In this document: one piece after another, positions 1-5,464 of the stretch
Position numbering within the stretch: position 1 is the stretch's first letter
Layout of the letters: every line of letters begins with the position of its first letter
Source: an uncultured Azospirillum sp.
GTDB lineage: Bacteria > Pseudomonadota > Alphaproteobacteria > Azospirillales > Azospirillaceae
Length of the DNA: 5,464 nt
Assembly (NCBI GenBank): GCA_937960755.1
Contig: CALGOL010000645.1
Location: 1-5,464 of the forward strand
Reading direction: 5' to 3'
The notes under the pieces: generated by a model
The model's input: the letters and a program-made list of their open reading frames with translations, nothing else
Databases searched by the model: none
What the model was told of the DNA's origin: nothing
Translations under genes and position numbers: made by a program

Positions 1-1
1 G

Positions 2-196
2 CTGGCGCCCTTGCTCGCCCCCGCCAATCCATGGCGCTTTCAGGCCAAGGAGCTGGCCGGCGTGCTGGCCGCCCGCGCCGGCGACCGCGCCAAGGCGCAA
101 TCTTATTTTCAGCAACTGGCGGACGACGCCCAGGCTCCCGCCGGCGTGCGGGCGCGGGCGACCGATCTCGCAGCGCATTACGGCAGGGCAGGATGA
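2..196 (+). CDS. C-terminal end of a YfgM-like tetratricopeptide-repeat protein (partial, 5' end outside window)
   Basis: An open frame enters from the left edge and ends at TGA 194-196, giving 64 visible residues. They are alanine-rich and helical: a helix starting near NPWRFQAKELAG, a turn at AGDRAKA, and a second helix with SYFQQLADD followed by APAGVRARATDLAAHYG. This is the usual final helix-turn-helix of the YfgM-type TPR proteins (in E. coli an inner-membrane protein with a periplasmic TPR domain that associates with the SecYEG translocon and periplasmic chaperones). Its stop overlaps the bamB start as ATGA, so the two are probably translationally coupled. The family call rests on this short tail plus the yfgM-bamB-der gene order; the N-terminal membrane anchor is outside the window and cannot be checked. 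The internal TTG at 11 is not a real start. Confidence 0.72.
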   Translation: MAPLLAPANPWRFQAKELAGVLAARAGDRAKAQSYFQQLADDAQAPAGVRARATDLAAHYGRAG

Positions 197-1542
197 CGAG
201 ACAGCATCGCGGGCCGCGTCTGGCGGCGTACCTTTTCGCCTCATGCGCGGCGTTGGCCCTGGCGGGCTGCGACACGGTGAGCGGCTGGTTCGGCGGCGGC
301 GGCGAGCCGCCCTTGCCGGGGCAGCGCATTTCAGTGATGACGGTGGATAAGCGGATCGAGATCGACGCCGCGAACGCCGGGCGCCCGCTGTCCTATGGTC
401 AGCCCAACGCGAACGCTGATTGGCCGCAAGCCGGCGGCGCGCCCGACCACGCCATGGGCCACTTGGCCTTGTCGGCGAATCCGCAGCCGGCATGGAGCAT
501 CGACATCGGCTCCGGCTCGTCGGGCGGCCAACCCTTGCTGGGAACGCCGGTCATCGCCGGCGGCGTGCTGGCGACCATCGATTCCGACGGCGTGGTGTCG
601 ACGTTCGACGCCCAAACCGGCGGCCGGCGTTGGTCTACGTCGGTCCGGCCGGAGAAGGAGCGCGGCGACGCCCCTGGCGGCGGCGTGGCCCTGGACGGCG
701 GCAAGCTGTTCGTCGGCACCGGCTATGCCGAGGTGCTGGCGCTCAACGTCGCCGACGGTTCAATTCTGTGGCGCAAGAAGGTGTCCGGTCCGGTGCGCGG
801 CGCGCCGACCGCGGTGGGCGGTCGGGTTTACGCCCTGACCCTCGACAATCAGGTCGTCGCCTTGTCGGCCGACGACGGCGGGCTGTTGTGGACCCATTCC
901 GGCATCATCGAAAGCGCCGGCCTGCTGGGCGGCAACAGCGTCGCGGTGGGCTCCGGTCTGGTGGCGGCGCCGTATTCGTCGGGCGAACTCTATGGCCTGC
1001 GCGCTGACAACGGCCGTCCGTTGTGGCAGGAAAGCCTCGCCGCCGCCCGCATCATGGGCTCGATGGGCGTGCTTTCCGACATTCGCGGCCTGCCGGTGAT
1101 CGACCGCGGCGCGGTTTACGCCGTCTCTAACGCCGGCCGCATCATGGCGGTGGACGAGCGCACCGGCGGCCGGTTGTGGGAACGCGACATCGGCGGTTCG
1201 CAGACCCCGTGGGTGGCGGGCGAACAGGTGTTCGTCGCGACCAGCGACGCGCAGGTCGCCGCGTTGGACCGCGGCACGGGGGCGGTGCGCTGGGTGGTTC
1301 AGTTGCAGCAATACCGTAAGCCCGAAGGCAAGGTCGATCCGGTGGCGTGGGCCGGCCCGGTGCTGGCCGGCGGTCGGCTGTGGCTGACCAATTCTTTGGG
1401 CAAGCTGGTGGGCTTGTCGCCGGATAACGGCGCCCAGGTTGCTGAACTCGGCCTTTCCACCGCAACCTTCCTGCCGCCGGTGGCGGCGGGCGGCATGCTG
1501 TATGTGCTGAGCGACAACGCCACCTTGACGGCGTTCCGCTGA
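193..1542 (+). CDS. bamB: Outer membrane protein assembly factor BamB, PQQ-like beta-propeller lipoprotein
   Basis: A 449-residue lipoprotein of the BAM complex, which folds beta-barrel proteins into the outer membrane; BamB binds BamA from the periplasmic side. Residues 1-26 form a lipoprotein signal: basic MTRQHRGPR, a hydrophobic stretch, then the lipobox LAGC with Cys26 as the lipidated residue. A Gly-rich linker (34-37) and about 60 further residues lead into the propeller. Eight PQQ-type blade motifs of the pattern xVxALdxxtGxxxW are visible near residues 133-148, 178-193, 218-233, 263-278, 314-329, 352-367, 402-414 and 441-449 (for example VLALNVADGSILW and IMAVDERTGGRLW); the last is partial, as expected if the ring is closed by the N-terminal strand. 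The start at 193 overlaps the upstream stop as ATGA and has AGGG four bases before it. A frame extension back to 31 would bury the signal peptide. The protein is somewhat longer than E. coli BamB (392). It ends with tandem stops TGA TAA. Asp follows the lipid cysteine, which is unusual by the E. coli sorting rule. Confidence 0.95.
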   Translation: MTRQHRGPRLAAYLFASCAALALAGCDTVSGWFGGGGEPPLPGQRISVMTVDKRIEIDAANAGRPLSYGQPNANADWPQAGGAPDHAMGHLALSANPQPAWSIDIGSGSSGGQPLLGTPVIAGGVLATIDSDGVVSTFDAQTGGRRWSTSVRPEKERGDAPGGGVALDGGKLFVGTGYAEVLALNVADGSILWRKKVSGPVRGAPTAVGGRVYALTLDNQVVALSADDGGLLWTHSGIIESAGLLGGNSVAVGSGLVAAPYSSGELYGLRADNGRPLWQESLAAARIMGSMGVLSDIRGLPVIDRGAVYAVSNAGRIMAVDERTGGRLWERDIGGSQTPWVAGEQVFVATSDAQVAALDRGTGAVRWVVQLQQYRKPEGKVDPVAWAGPVLAGGRLWLTNSLGKLVGLSPDNGAQVAELGLSTATFLPPVAAGGMLYVLSDNATLTAFR

Positions 1543-1597
1543 TAACGTTTTTTTTGCGCGCGACCGCGTTTGATTTGAGCGAGCGAGGATGAAGGGT

Positions 1598-3061
1598 ATG
1601 ACCGGACCGGCCCAAGCGGGTTTCACCGTGGTCGTCGTCGGACGGCCCAACGTCGGCAAATCGACGCTGTTCAATCGTCTGGCGGGTAAAAAGCTGGCGC
1701 TGGTGGACGACACCCCCGGCGTCACCCGCGACTGGCGTTCCGCCGACGCCTTCGTCGGCGGGCTGTCCTTCACCGTGGTCGACACCGCGGGGTTGGAGGA
1801 TGTTGTCGACGACAGTCTTGAGGCGCGCATGCGCCGCCAGACCGAAAAGGCGCTGGACGCGGCCGACGTCATCTTGTTCGTGGTGGACGCGCGCGCCGGG
1901 GTGACGCCGCTTGACCGGCATTTCGCCGCTTGGCTGCGCCGCCGTCCCCAGCCCGTGGTGTTGCTGGCGAATAAGGCGGAGGGCAAGGCCGGGCTGCCGG
2001 GCTTGCTGGAGGCGTTCGAGCTGGGCTTGGGCGAGCCGGTCGCGTTGTCGGCCGAGCACGGCGAAGGCATGGCCGATCTGGTGGCGGCGCTGCTGCCCTA
2101 TATGCCGGACGCCAATCAAAAGCCGCGCCGCAATCGTCGCGGCGTGCGGGAAGACGCGGCGGCCGCGGCGGCCGCTTTGGCCAGCGCCAATGACAATTTG
2201 CCGGAAACCCCGGTGGGCGATATGGAGGAGTCGGCGGAGGAAAAAGCCCGCCCGATCCAAATCGCCATCGTCGGCCGTCCCAACGTCGGCAAATCCACGC
2301 TGCTTAACGCGCTGATCGGCGAACAGCGAGTGCTGACCGGGCCGGAAGCCGGCATGACTCGCGACGCGATTTCAGTCGATTGGACGTGGCGCAACCGCCG
2401 CTTGAAGCTGGTGGACACCGCCGGCTTGCGCCGCCGCGCCCGCATTGACGACAAGGTGGAAAAGCTGGCGACCGCCGACGGGCTGCGGGTGGTGCGGCTG
2501 GCCCAGGTGGTGATTTTGGTGGTGGACGCCGCCGCGCCGCTCGACAAGCAAGACCTGACCATCGCCCGCCTCGTGATCGACGAAGGCCGCGCCCTGGTGC
2601 TCGCGGTCAACAAGTGGGATGCGGCCGAGGATAAGGACGCCGTCATCAAGTTGATTGAGGACCGGCTGCAAACCTCGCTCAATCAGGCGCGGGGCATCAA
2701 GGTCGTCACCATTTCCGCCCTGCGGGAAACCCGGCTCGACGCGCTGCTCGACGGCGTGTTGGAAACCTATGACATTTGGAACAGCCGGGTGCCGACATCG
2801 CAGCTCAACCGCTGGCTGGAAGGGGTGATGTCCCACCATCCGCCGCCCTTGGTGGAGGGCCGCCGGCTGAAGATTCGCTTCATGACCCAGGTGAAGGCGC
2901 GCCCGCCGACCTTCGCGCTGTTCGTCAACAAGCCCGGCGATCTGCCGGAAGCCTACCAGCGCTATCTGGTGGCGAATTTGCGGGACTCTTTTGGCTTGCT
3001 CGGCGTGCCGTTGCGTTTGTTGCTGCGCGGCGGCAAGAATCCGTATGCGCCAAAAGGATGA
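1598..3061 (+). CDS. der: Ribosome biogenesis GTPase Der (EngA), two tandem G domains plus KH-like domain
   Basis: Der is an essential cytoplasmic GTPase that binds the 50S subunit late in its assembly. With Met1 at 1598 it has 487 residues, close to E. coli Der (490). G domain 1: P-loop GRPNVGKS 15-22, DTPGVTRD 38-45, DTAG 62-65, NKAE 125-128, SAEHGEG 151-157. A charged linker of about 50 residues (170-218) carries a basic patch, seven alanines (187-193) and an acidic tail. G domain 2: GRPNVGKS 226-233, GMTRD 252-256, DTAGL 273-277, NKWD 338-341, SAL 373-375. The C-terminal KH-like domain (about 393-487) has the family signature RPPTFALFVNKPGDLPEAY and ends GGKNPYAPKG. Two starts compete: ATG 1589 has only a distant GAG, whereas ATG 1598 has GAGGA (1585-1589) eight bases upstream, so I chose 1598; the longer form adds MKG. 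G domain 1 has Glu in place of Asp in the G4 motif. The gene follows bamB in a conserved order and is probably co-transcribed with it. Confidence 0.97.
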   Translation: MTGPAQAGFTVVVVGRPNVGKSTLFNRLAGKKLALVDDTPGVTRDWRSADAFVGGLSFTVVDTAGLEDVVDDSLEARMRRQTEKALDAADVILFVVDARAGVTPLDRHFAAWLRRRPQPVVLLANKAEGKAGLPGLLEAFELGLGEPVALSAEHGEGMADLVAALLPYMPDANQKPRRNRRGVREDAAAAAAALASANDNLPETPVGDMEESAEEKARPIQIAIVGRPNVGKSTLLNALIGEQRVLTGPEAGMTRDAISVDWTWRNRRLKLVDTAGLRRRARIDDKVEKLATADGLRVVRLAQVVILVVDAAAPLDKQDLTIARLVIDEGRALVLAVNKWDAAEDKDAVIKLIEDRLQTSLNQARGIKVVTISALRETRLDALLDGVLETYDIWNSRVPTSQLNRWLEGVMSHHPPPLVEGRRLKIRFMTQVKARPPTFALFVNKPGDLPEAYQRYLVANLRDSFGLLGVPLRLLLRGGKNPYAPKG

Positions 3062-3082
3062 TTTAACCGGTCCAAAAGATTA

Positions 3083-3088
3083 TATAAC
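3083..3088 (+). promoter_or_regulatory. Possible -10 element TATAAC for the chemoreceptor gene
   Basis: TATAAC matches five of six bases of the sigma-70 -10 consensus and is in the most AT-rich part of the intergenic region. No convincing -35 hexamer is found 16-18 bases upstream, so the assignment is weak. If it is used, transcription would begin near 3095, just before the perfect inverted repeat, leaving a leader of about 135 bases. TATAAA at 3138-3143 is an alternative with no better -35. Confidence 0.2.
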
Positions 3089-3101
3089 ATTTTTCTAAAT
3101 A

Positions 3102-3122
3102 GCTATGCTTTAGTCGCATAGC
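3102..3122. repeat. Perfect 7-bp inverted repeat GCTATGC / GCATAGC with 7-base spacer
   Basis: GCTATGC at 3102-3108 is the exact reverse complement of GCATAGC at 3116-3122, separated by TTTAGTC. It lies 41 bases after the der stop, in a 60-base stretch (3061-3120) where only 17 bases are G or C. It could be the stem of a der transcription terminator, but no T-run follows it on either strand. It could equally be a regulator's operator or a stem-loop at the 5' end of the chemoreceptor mRNA. The repeat itself is certain; the role is not known. Confidence 0.6.
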
Positions 3123-3126
3123 ATGT

Positions 3127-3162
3127 CGATGGTTAGATATAAAAGTATCGCTACCGCCATCG
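3127..3162 (+). repeat. Imperfect stem-loop in the chemoreceptor upstream region
   Basis: CGATGG (3127-3132) is the reverse complement of CCATCG (3157-3162). The helix can gain a U-G pair (3133/3156) and, past a two-base CC bulge, three more pairs TAG/CTA (3134-3136 with 3151-3153). The loop holds the AT-rich stretch ATATAAAAGTATCG. It sits between the perfect inverted repeat and the structure around the start codon, so if transcription begins upstream the leader would carry several stems in series. It may also be a chance pairing. Confidence 0.3.
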
Positions 3163-3166
3163 CCAC

Positions 3167-3235
3167 AAAAGCGTCATATTTTTTCCTCCGTGGCGGGCGC
3201 TTTTTCGCCCAAATTGCCGAATGGGGAAAAAATGT
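3167..3235 (+). promoter_or_regulatory. Candidate structured leader that sequesters the ribosome binding site and start codon of the chemoreceptor gene
   Basis: Hand pairing shows that 3176-3188 (ATATTTTTTCCTC) is complementary to 3223-3235 (GGGGAAAAAATGT) over 13 consecutive pairs, two of them G-U. This covers the whole Shine-Dalgarno GGGGA and the ATG. The enclosed loop can form its own stem, GGGCG (3195-3199) with CGCCC (3206-3210). A different helix, 3167-3175 (AAAAGCGTC) with 3196-3204 (GGCGCTTTT), nine pairs with one G-U, conflicts with both in a knot-free fold and would leave the ribosome site free. Two alternative folds of this kind are typical of translational switches, and a U-run pairing with the ribosome site resembles some RNA thermometers. 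I recognise no known riboswitch consensus. No folding energy was computed, and A and T runs make such pairing easier by chance. Confidence 0.35.
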
Positions 3236-4917
3236 TAAATAATACAAAAATCGCTGGCAAACTGGCGGTGTTGGTCGTGGCGTTGACCTTCGTCATGCTG
3301 CTGGTCGGCGTTATCGGCTTCTTCGGCATGCGGGCGATTCAAGGCGGACTGCGCACGGTTTATGAAGACCGCGCCGTCCCGTTGGGACAAATCGCCAACG
3401 TCATGGACAGTTTGCATCGCGTCCGCACCCGCGTCGTTGGCGCGGTCGGGGCAGCGGACGCGGCGACGCGGGACAAGTACATCGCCGAAGTATACGACTT
3501 TGACAAAGCGGTCGACGGCGTGTGGAAAGAGTACATGGCGACATACTTGACGCCGGAGGAAAAGCTGCTGGCGCGGGATTTTGAAGACCGGCTGGCCAAG
3601 TATCGCGCGCTGCGATCGCAAGTGTTCAGCGCGTTGACCAAGGGCGACATGGAAGCCGCCCGCCGCCTGTCCACCGGCGACGCCGCCGCCGCCTTCGACG
3701 GCGTGTTGCAAGCGACGCGAGCGCTGATCGACTTGCAGATTCGGGTGGGCGGCGAAGAATACGCCAAGGCCGAGGCGGCTTACGATACGGCCATTTCGCA
3801 ACTTGGCTTAGTGATCGCGCTTGGATTGGCGAGCGGCGTCGCCGTCGCTTTCGCCATCGTGCGTTCCGTCACCCAGCCGATCAACGGTTCCATCGCCATC
3901 ATGGGGCGTATCGCTTCCGGCGACACGAACGTGACCATAGACGGGGCGGCGCGCCGCGATGAAATCGGCGCCATCGCCCGCGCGGTGGAAGGCTTCCGCC
4001 TCCAGGCGATTGAAAAGCGCCGGATGGAAGAGGAGGTTGCGGTGCAGAAGGCGCGCGCCGAAGCTGACAAGCGCCGCCAAATGGAAAGACTGGCCGGCGA
4101 TTTTGAAAGCGGCGTCGGCGTGGTGGTCAACAATGTGGCCGATGCGGCGGGGCAAATGCGCCACAGCGCGGACGCCATGCGGGAAATCGCCCGCGAGGTG
4201 TCGCGGCAGGCGGCTGATGTCGCCGGCGCCTCGCAGCAAGCGGCGGCGAACGTGCAGACGGTGGCCGCCGCCACCGAGGAGCTGGCGGCGTCGGTGGGGG
4301 AAATCAGCCGGCAGGTGGCGGAATCGGCCGAAGTGTCGCGCAACGCGGTGGAGGAGGCGCAGCGCTCCAACGTCATCGTGCGCGGCTTGGCGGAAGCGGC
4401 GGAGAAAATCGGCGCCGTCGTCCAGCTTATCAATGACATCGCCAGCCAGACCAACCTTCTGGCGCTGAACGCGACGATTGAGGCGGCCAGGGCGGGGGAG
4501 GCCGGCAAGGGTTTCGCCGTGGTGGCGTCCGAGGTCAAGAGCCTCGCCAACCAGACCGCGCGGGCGACGGAGGAAATCTCCCAGCAAATTAGCGCGGTGC
4601 AGCAGGAAAGCGCGTCGGCGGCCGACGCCATCCGCCATGTCTCCGGCACCATCGGCCGGATCGCGGAAATCTCCGCCGCCATCGCTTCCGCCGTAGAGGA
4701 GCAAGGCGCGGCGACTCAGGAAATCGCCCGCAACGTCGAACAGGCGGCGGCCGGCACGGCGCAAGTATCGTCCTCTATCACCGGGGTGCAGACGGCGGCG
4801 GAAAAGGCTGGCGGCTTCGCCCAGTCCGTAGCGGCGGCCTCCAACCAACTATCGAGCGAAGCACAATCCCTGCAAGGCTCGGTGCGCGGTTTTGTCGGCG
4901 CTATTCGCGCGGCTTAA
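3232..4917 (+). CDS. Methyl-accepting chemotaxis protein with a four-helix-bundle-like periplasmic sensor domain
   Basis: A 561-residue inner-membrane chemoreceptor that signals through CheW and CheA. TM1 is about residues 10-33 after the basic start MLNNTKIAGK. The periplasmic part (34-190) is all-helical, contains DRAVPLGQIANVMDSLHRVR, and looks like the 4HB_MCP ligand domain; the ligand cannot be read from sequence. TM2 is about 191-210. The HAMP domain (211-263) has the conserved Pro216 and DEIG 243-246. A charged coiled coil leads to the signalling domain (about 300-550), whose hairpin tip (396-449) has ASQTNLLALNATIEAARAGE and GFAVVASEVKSLANQTA, the CheA/CheW-binding region. Two consensus methylation sites are seen, Glu349/Glu350 (AATEELAAS) and Glu489/Glu490 (ASAVEEQGAA). 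The C-terminus ends VGAIRAA with no NWETF-like CheR/CheB tether. I chose ATG 3232, five bases after GGGG (3223-3226); the in-frame GTG at 3190 has no ribosome site and would put a 14-residue polar extension before the membrane segment. No chemotaxis or flagellar genes are adjacent. Confidence 0.95.
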   Translation: MLNNTKIAGKLAVLVVALTFVMLLVGVIGFFGMRAIQGGLRTVYEDRAVPLGQIANVMDSLHRVRTRVVGAVGAADAATRDKYIAEVYDFDKAVDGVWKEYMATYLTPEEKLLARDFEDRLAKYRALRSQVFSALTKGDMEAARRLSTGDAAAAFDGVLQATRALIDLQIRVGGEEYAKAEAAYDTAISQLGLVIALGLASGVAVAFAIVRSVTQPINGSIAIMGRIASGDTNVTIDGAARRDEIGAIARAVEGFRLQAIEKRRMEEEVAVQKARAEADKRRQMERLAGDFESGVGVVVNNVADAAGQMRHSADAMREIAREVSRQAADVAGASQQAAANVQTVAAATEELAASVGEISRQVAESAEVSRNAVEEAQRSNVIVRGLAEAAEKIGAVVQLINDIASQTNLLALNATIEAARAGEAGKGFAVVASEVKSLANQTARATEEISQQISAVQQESASAADAIRHVSGTIGRIAEISAAIASAVEEQGAATQEIARNVEQAAAGTAQVSSSITGVQTAAEKAGGFAQSVAAASNQLSSEAQSLQGSVRGFVGAIRAA

Positions 4918-4926
4918 TCGAAGGAT

Positions 4927-5464
4927 TTAGGCGATCCCCCCGCCGCGGCGGGCGTCGAGGCTGCGGGCGACGGCGTCCGCCGTCAGATTGGCGGCCAATG
5001 AAACGACAAACACCGCCGTGGCGGCGGATAACGCCATGGCGGGGGCTTGGCCCAGCATCGGGGTTCCGTCGCGGATCATGCCGCCCCAACTGGATTGCGG
5101 CTCTTGGGCTCCCAGGCCCAACACGCCCAACGCCGCCTCCAGCAACACCGCCTGCGCCATCAGGCCGCCGGCCCGCGCCAGCCAGCCGCTCCACAAACCC
5201 GGCAGAATGTGACGGCGCAGGATATGGCCGCGGGACCCGCCCAACGCTTCGGCGGCGTGAACGAATTCCTCCCGCCGCAAGGCCAGGGTTTGCGCCCGCG
5301 TCGGCAAGGCCGCCATCGGCCATGCCGCCAGGGTGAAGGCGACGACGGCGGTGACGACGCCAGGCCCCATGACGGCGCCAAGCGCCAGCGCCAGGACCAG
5401 CCGAGGGAAAACCGTTGTCAGTTCGGCGAGGCTGCGAACAACCACGTCGAATCGTCCGCCCGCC
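4927..5464 (-). CDS. ABC transporter permease, DppC/OppC type (partial, 5' end outside window)
   Basis: The C-terminal 178 residues of an inner-membrane permease of the MetI-like (BPD_transp_1) superfamily, read leftwards from the right edge to TAA at 4929-4927. The frame is open through the edge: GGRFD precedes the GTG at 5445, which is an internal Val and not the start. Visible in order are the cytoplasmic/TM entry VRSLAELTTVFPRLVLALAL, two hydrophobic segments, the EAA loop HAAEALGGSRGHILRRHILP (bases 5200-5259) that docks on the ATPase subunit, another segment QAVLLEAALGVLGLG, then SSWGGMIRDG (5065-5094) and a last membrane helix. The EAA loop with HILP and the LGLG...SWG signature are typical of the second permease of dipeptide, oligopeptide or nickel importers (DppC, OppC, NikC). 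The substrate cannot be told from this part. The partner permease, ATPases and binding protein would be expected beyond the window. It converges on the chemoreceptor gene with 9 bases between stops. Confidence 0.9.
   Translation of the reverse strand, partial: AGGRFDVVVRSLAELTTVFPRLVLALALGAVMGPGVVTAVVAFTLAAWPMAALPTRAQTLALRREEFVHAAEALGGSRGHILRRHILPGLWSGWLARAGGLMAQAVLLEAALGVLGLGAQEPQSSWGGMIRDGTPMLGQAPAMALSAATAVFVVSLAANLTADAVARSLDARRGGGIA

Noticed and set aside
31..192. In-frame extension of bamB upstream to the ATG at 31
   Set aside because: It lies over the TPR gene in another frame, has an Arg-rich shadow-like composition, and would place the lipoprotein signal peptide in the interior.
760..2070. 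Long minus-strand open frames across bamB and der (up to 436 residues), and similar ones opposite the chemoreceptor
   Set aside because: They lie antisense to clearly recognised genes, are Arg/His/Ala/Pro-rich with no recognisable domain, and are expected in GC-rich DNA.
3096..3121. FliA (sigma-28) type promoter for the chemoreceptor, TAAA at 3096-3099 followed by CGCATAG-like bases
   Set aside because: The -10 part matches only about half of GCCGATAA, and the stretch is better explained by the inverted repeat.
3191..3210. Sigma-54 promoter starting at TGGC 3191-3194
   Set aside because: There is no GC doublet at the required distance from the GG.
3195..3210. GGGCG / CGCCC stem as an intrinsic terminator
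   Set aside because: The T-run is in the loop and not after the stem, and the sequence is only 22 bases before the chemoreceptor start codon; it fits a leader stem better.
3190..3231. GTG start at 3190 for the chemoreceptor
   Set aside because: No ribosome binding site precedes it (the upstream bases are T- and C-rich), while ATG 3232 has GGGG at a good distance and directly gives the usual short basic start before TM1.
4916..4927. AATC-GAAG-GATT mini hairpin between the convergent genes as a shared terminator
   Set aside because: The stem has only four AT-rich pairs and no T-run follows on either strand.
5443..5445. GTG at 5445 on the minus strand as the start of the permease gene
   Set aside because: The frame continues to the window edge with GGRFD, which fits the family just before this membrane segment, and the first half of the permease is missing; the gene is truncated by the window.
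1..5464. CRISPR array, tRNA or rRNA gene, insertion sequence, phage or toxin-antitoxin system
   Set aside because: Read through for direct repeats, tRNA-like folds, transposase or integrase motifs and small paired genes; none was seen.

Overview
The window comes from a GC-rich proteobacterial chromosome, most likely an alphaproteobacterium, possibly of the Rhodospirillales. This rests on base composition, on the gene order YfgM-like TPR protein, bamB, der, and on the character of the Der and chemoreceptor proteins. The taxonomic guess is inference; there is no rRNA or other marker to settle it.

Layout. Positions 2-196 (+) hold the C-terminal end of a TPR protein of the YfgM type, cut by the left edge. 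It overlaps by ATGA the next gene, bamB (193-1542, +), an eight-bladed beta-propeller lipoprotein of the outer-membrane BAM complex. After a 55-base spacer comes der/engA (1598-3061, +; a start at 1589 is also possible), a double-domain GTPase of 50S ribosome assembly. These three form a conserved housekeeping block that also occurs in this order in E. coli (yfgM-bamB-der). Positions 3062-3231 are a 170-base AT-rich intergenic region with several inverted repeats. It is followed by a methyl-accepting chemotaxis protein gene (3232-4917, +). On the opposite strand, tail to tail with it and only 9 bases away, is the 3' part of a DppC/OppC-type ABC transporter permease gene (4927-5464, -), cut by the right edge.

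Functional picture. The first three genes are housekeeping (secretion/periplasm, outer-membrane assembly, ribosome assembly). The chemoreceptor and the peptide/nickel-type permease are accessory functions, and nothing in the sequence ties them to that block.

The main non-coding observation is in the chemoreceptor mRNA leader. A U6-CC stretch near 3179-3186 is complementary to the ribosome binding site and start codon, giving a hand-paired 13-bp helix (3176-3188 with 3223-3235, two G-U pairs). A second helix (3167-3175 with 3196-3204) is incompatible with it in a simple fold. This looks like a possible translational on/off switch or thermosensor-like leader, but it has not been tested by energy calculation or comparison. 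No CRISPR array, tRNA, rRNA, IS element or phage gene was seen, and I found no clear new multi-gene system here.
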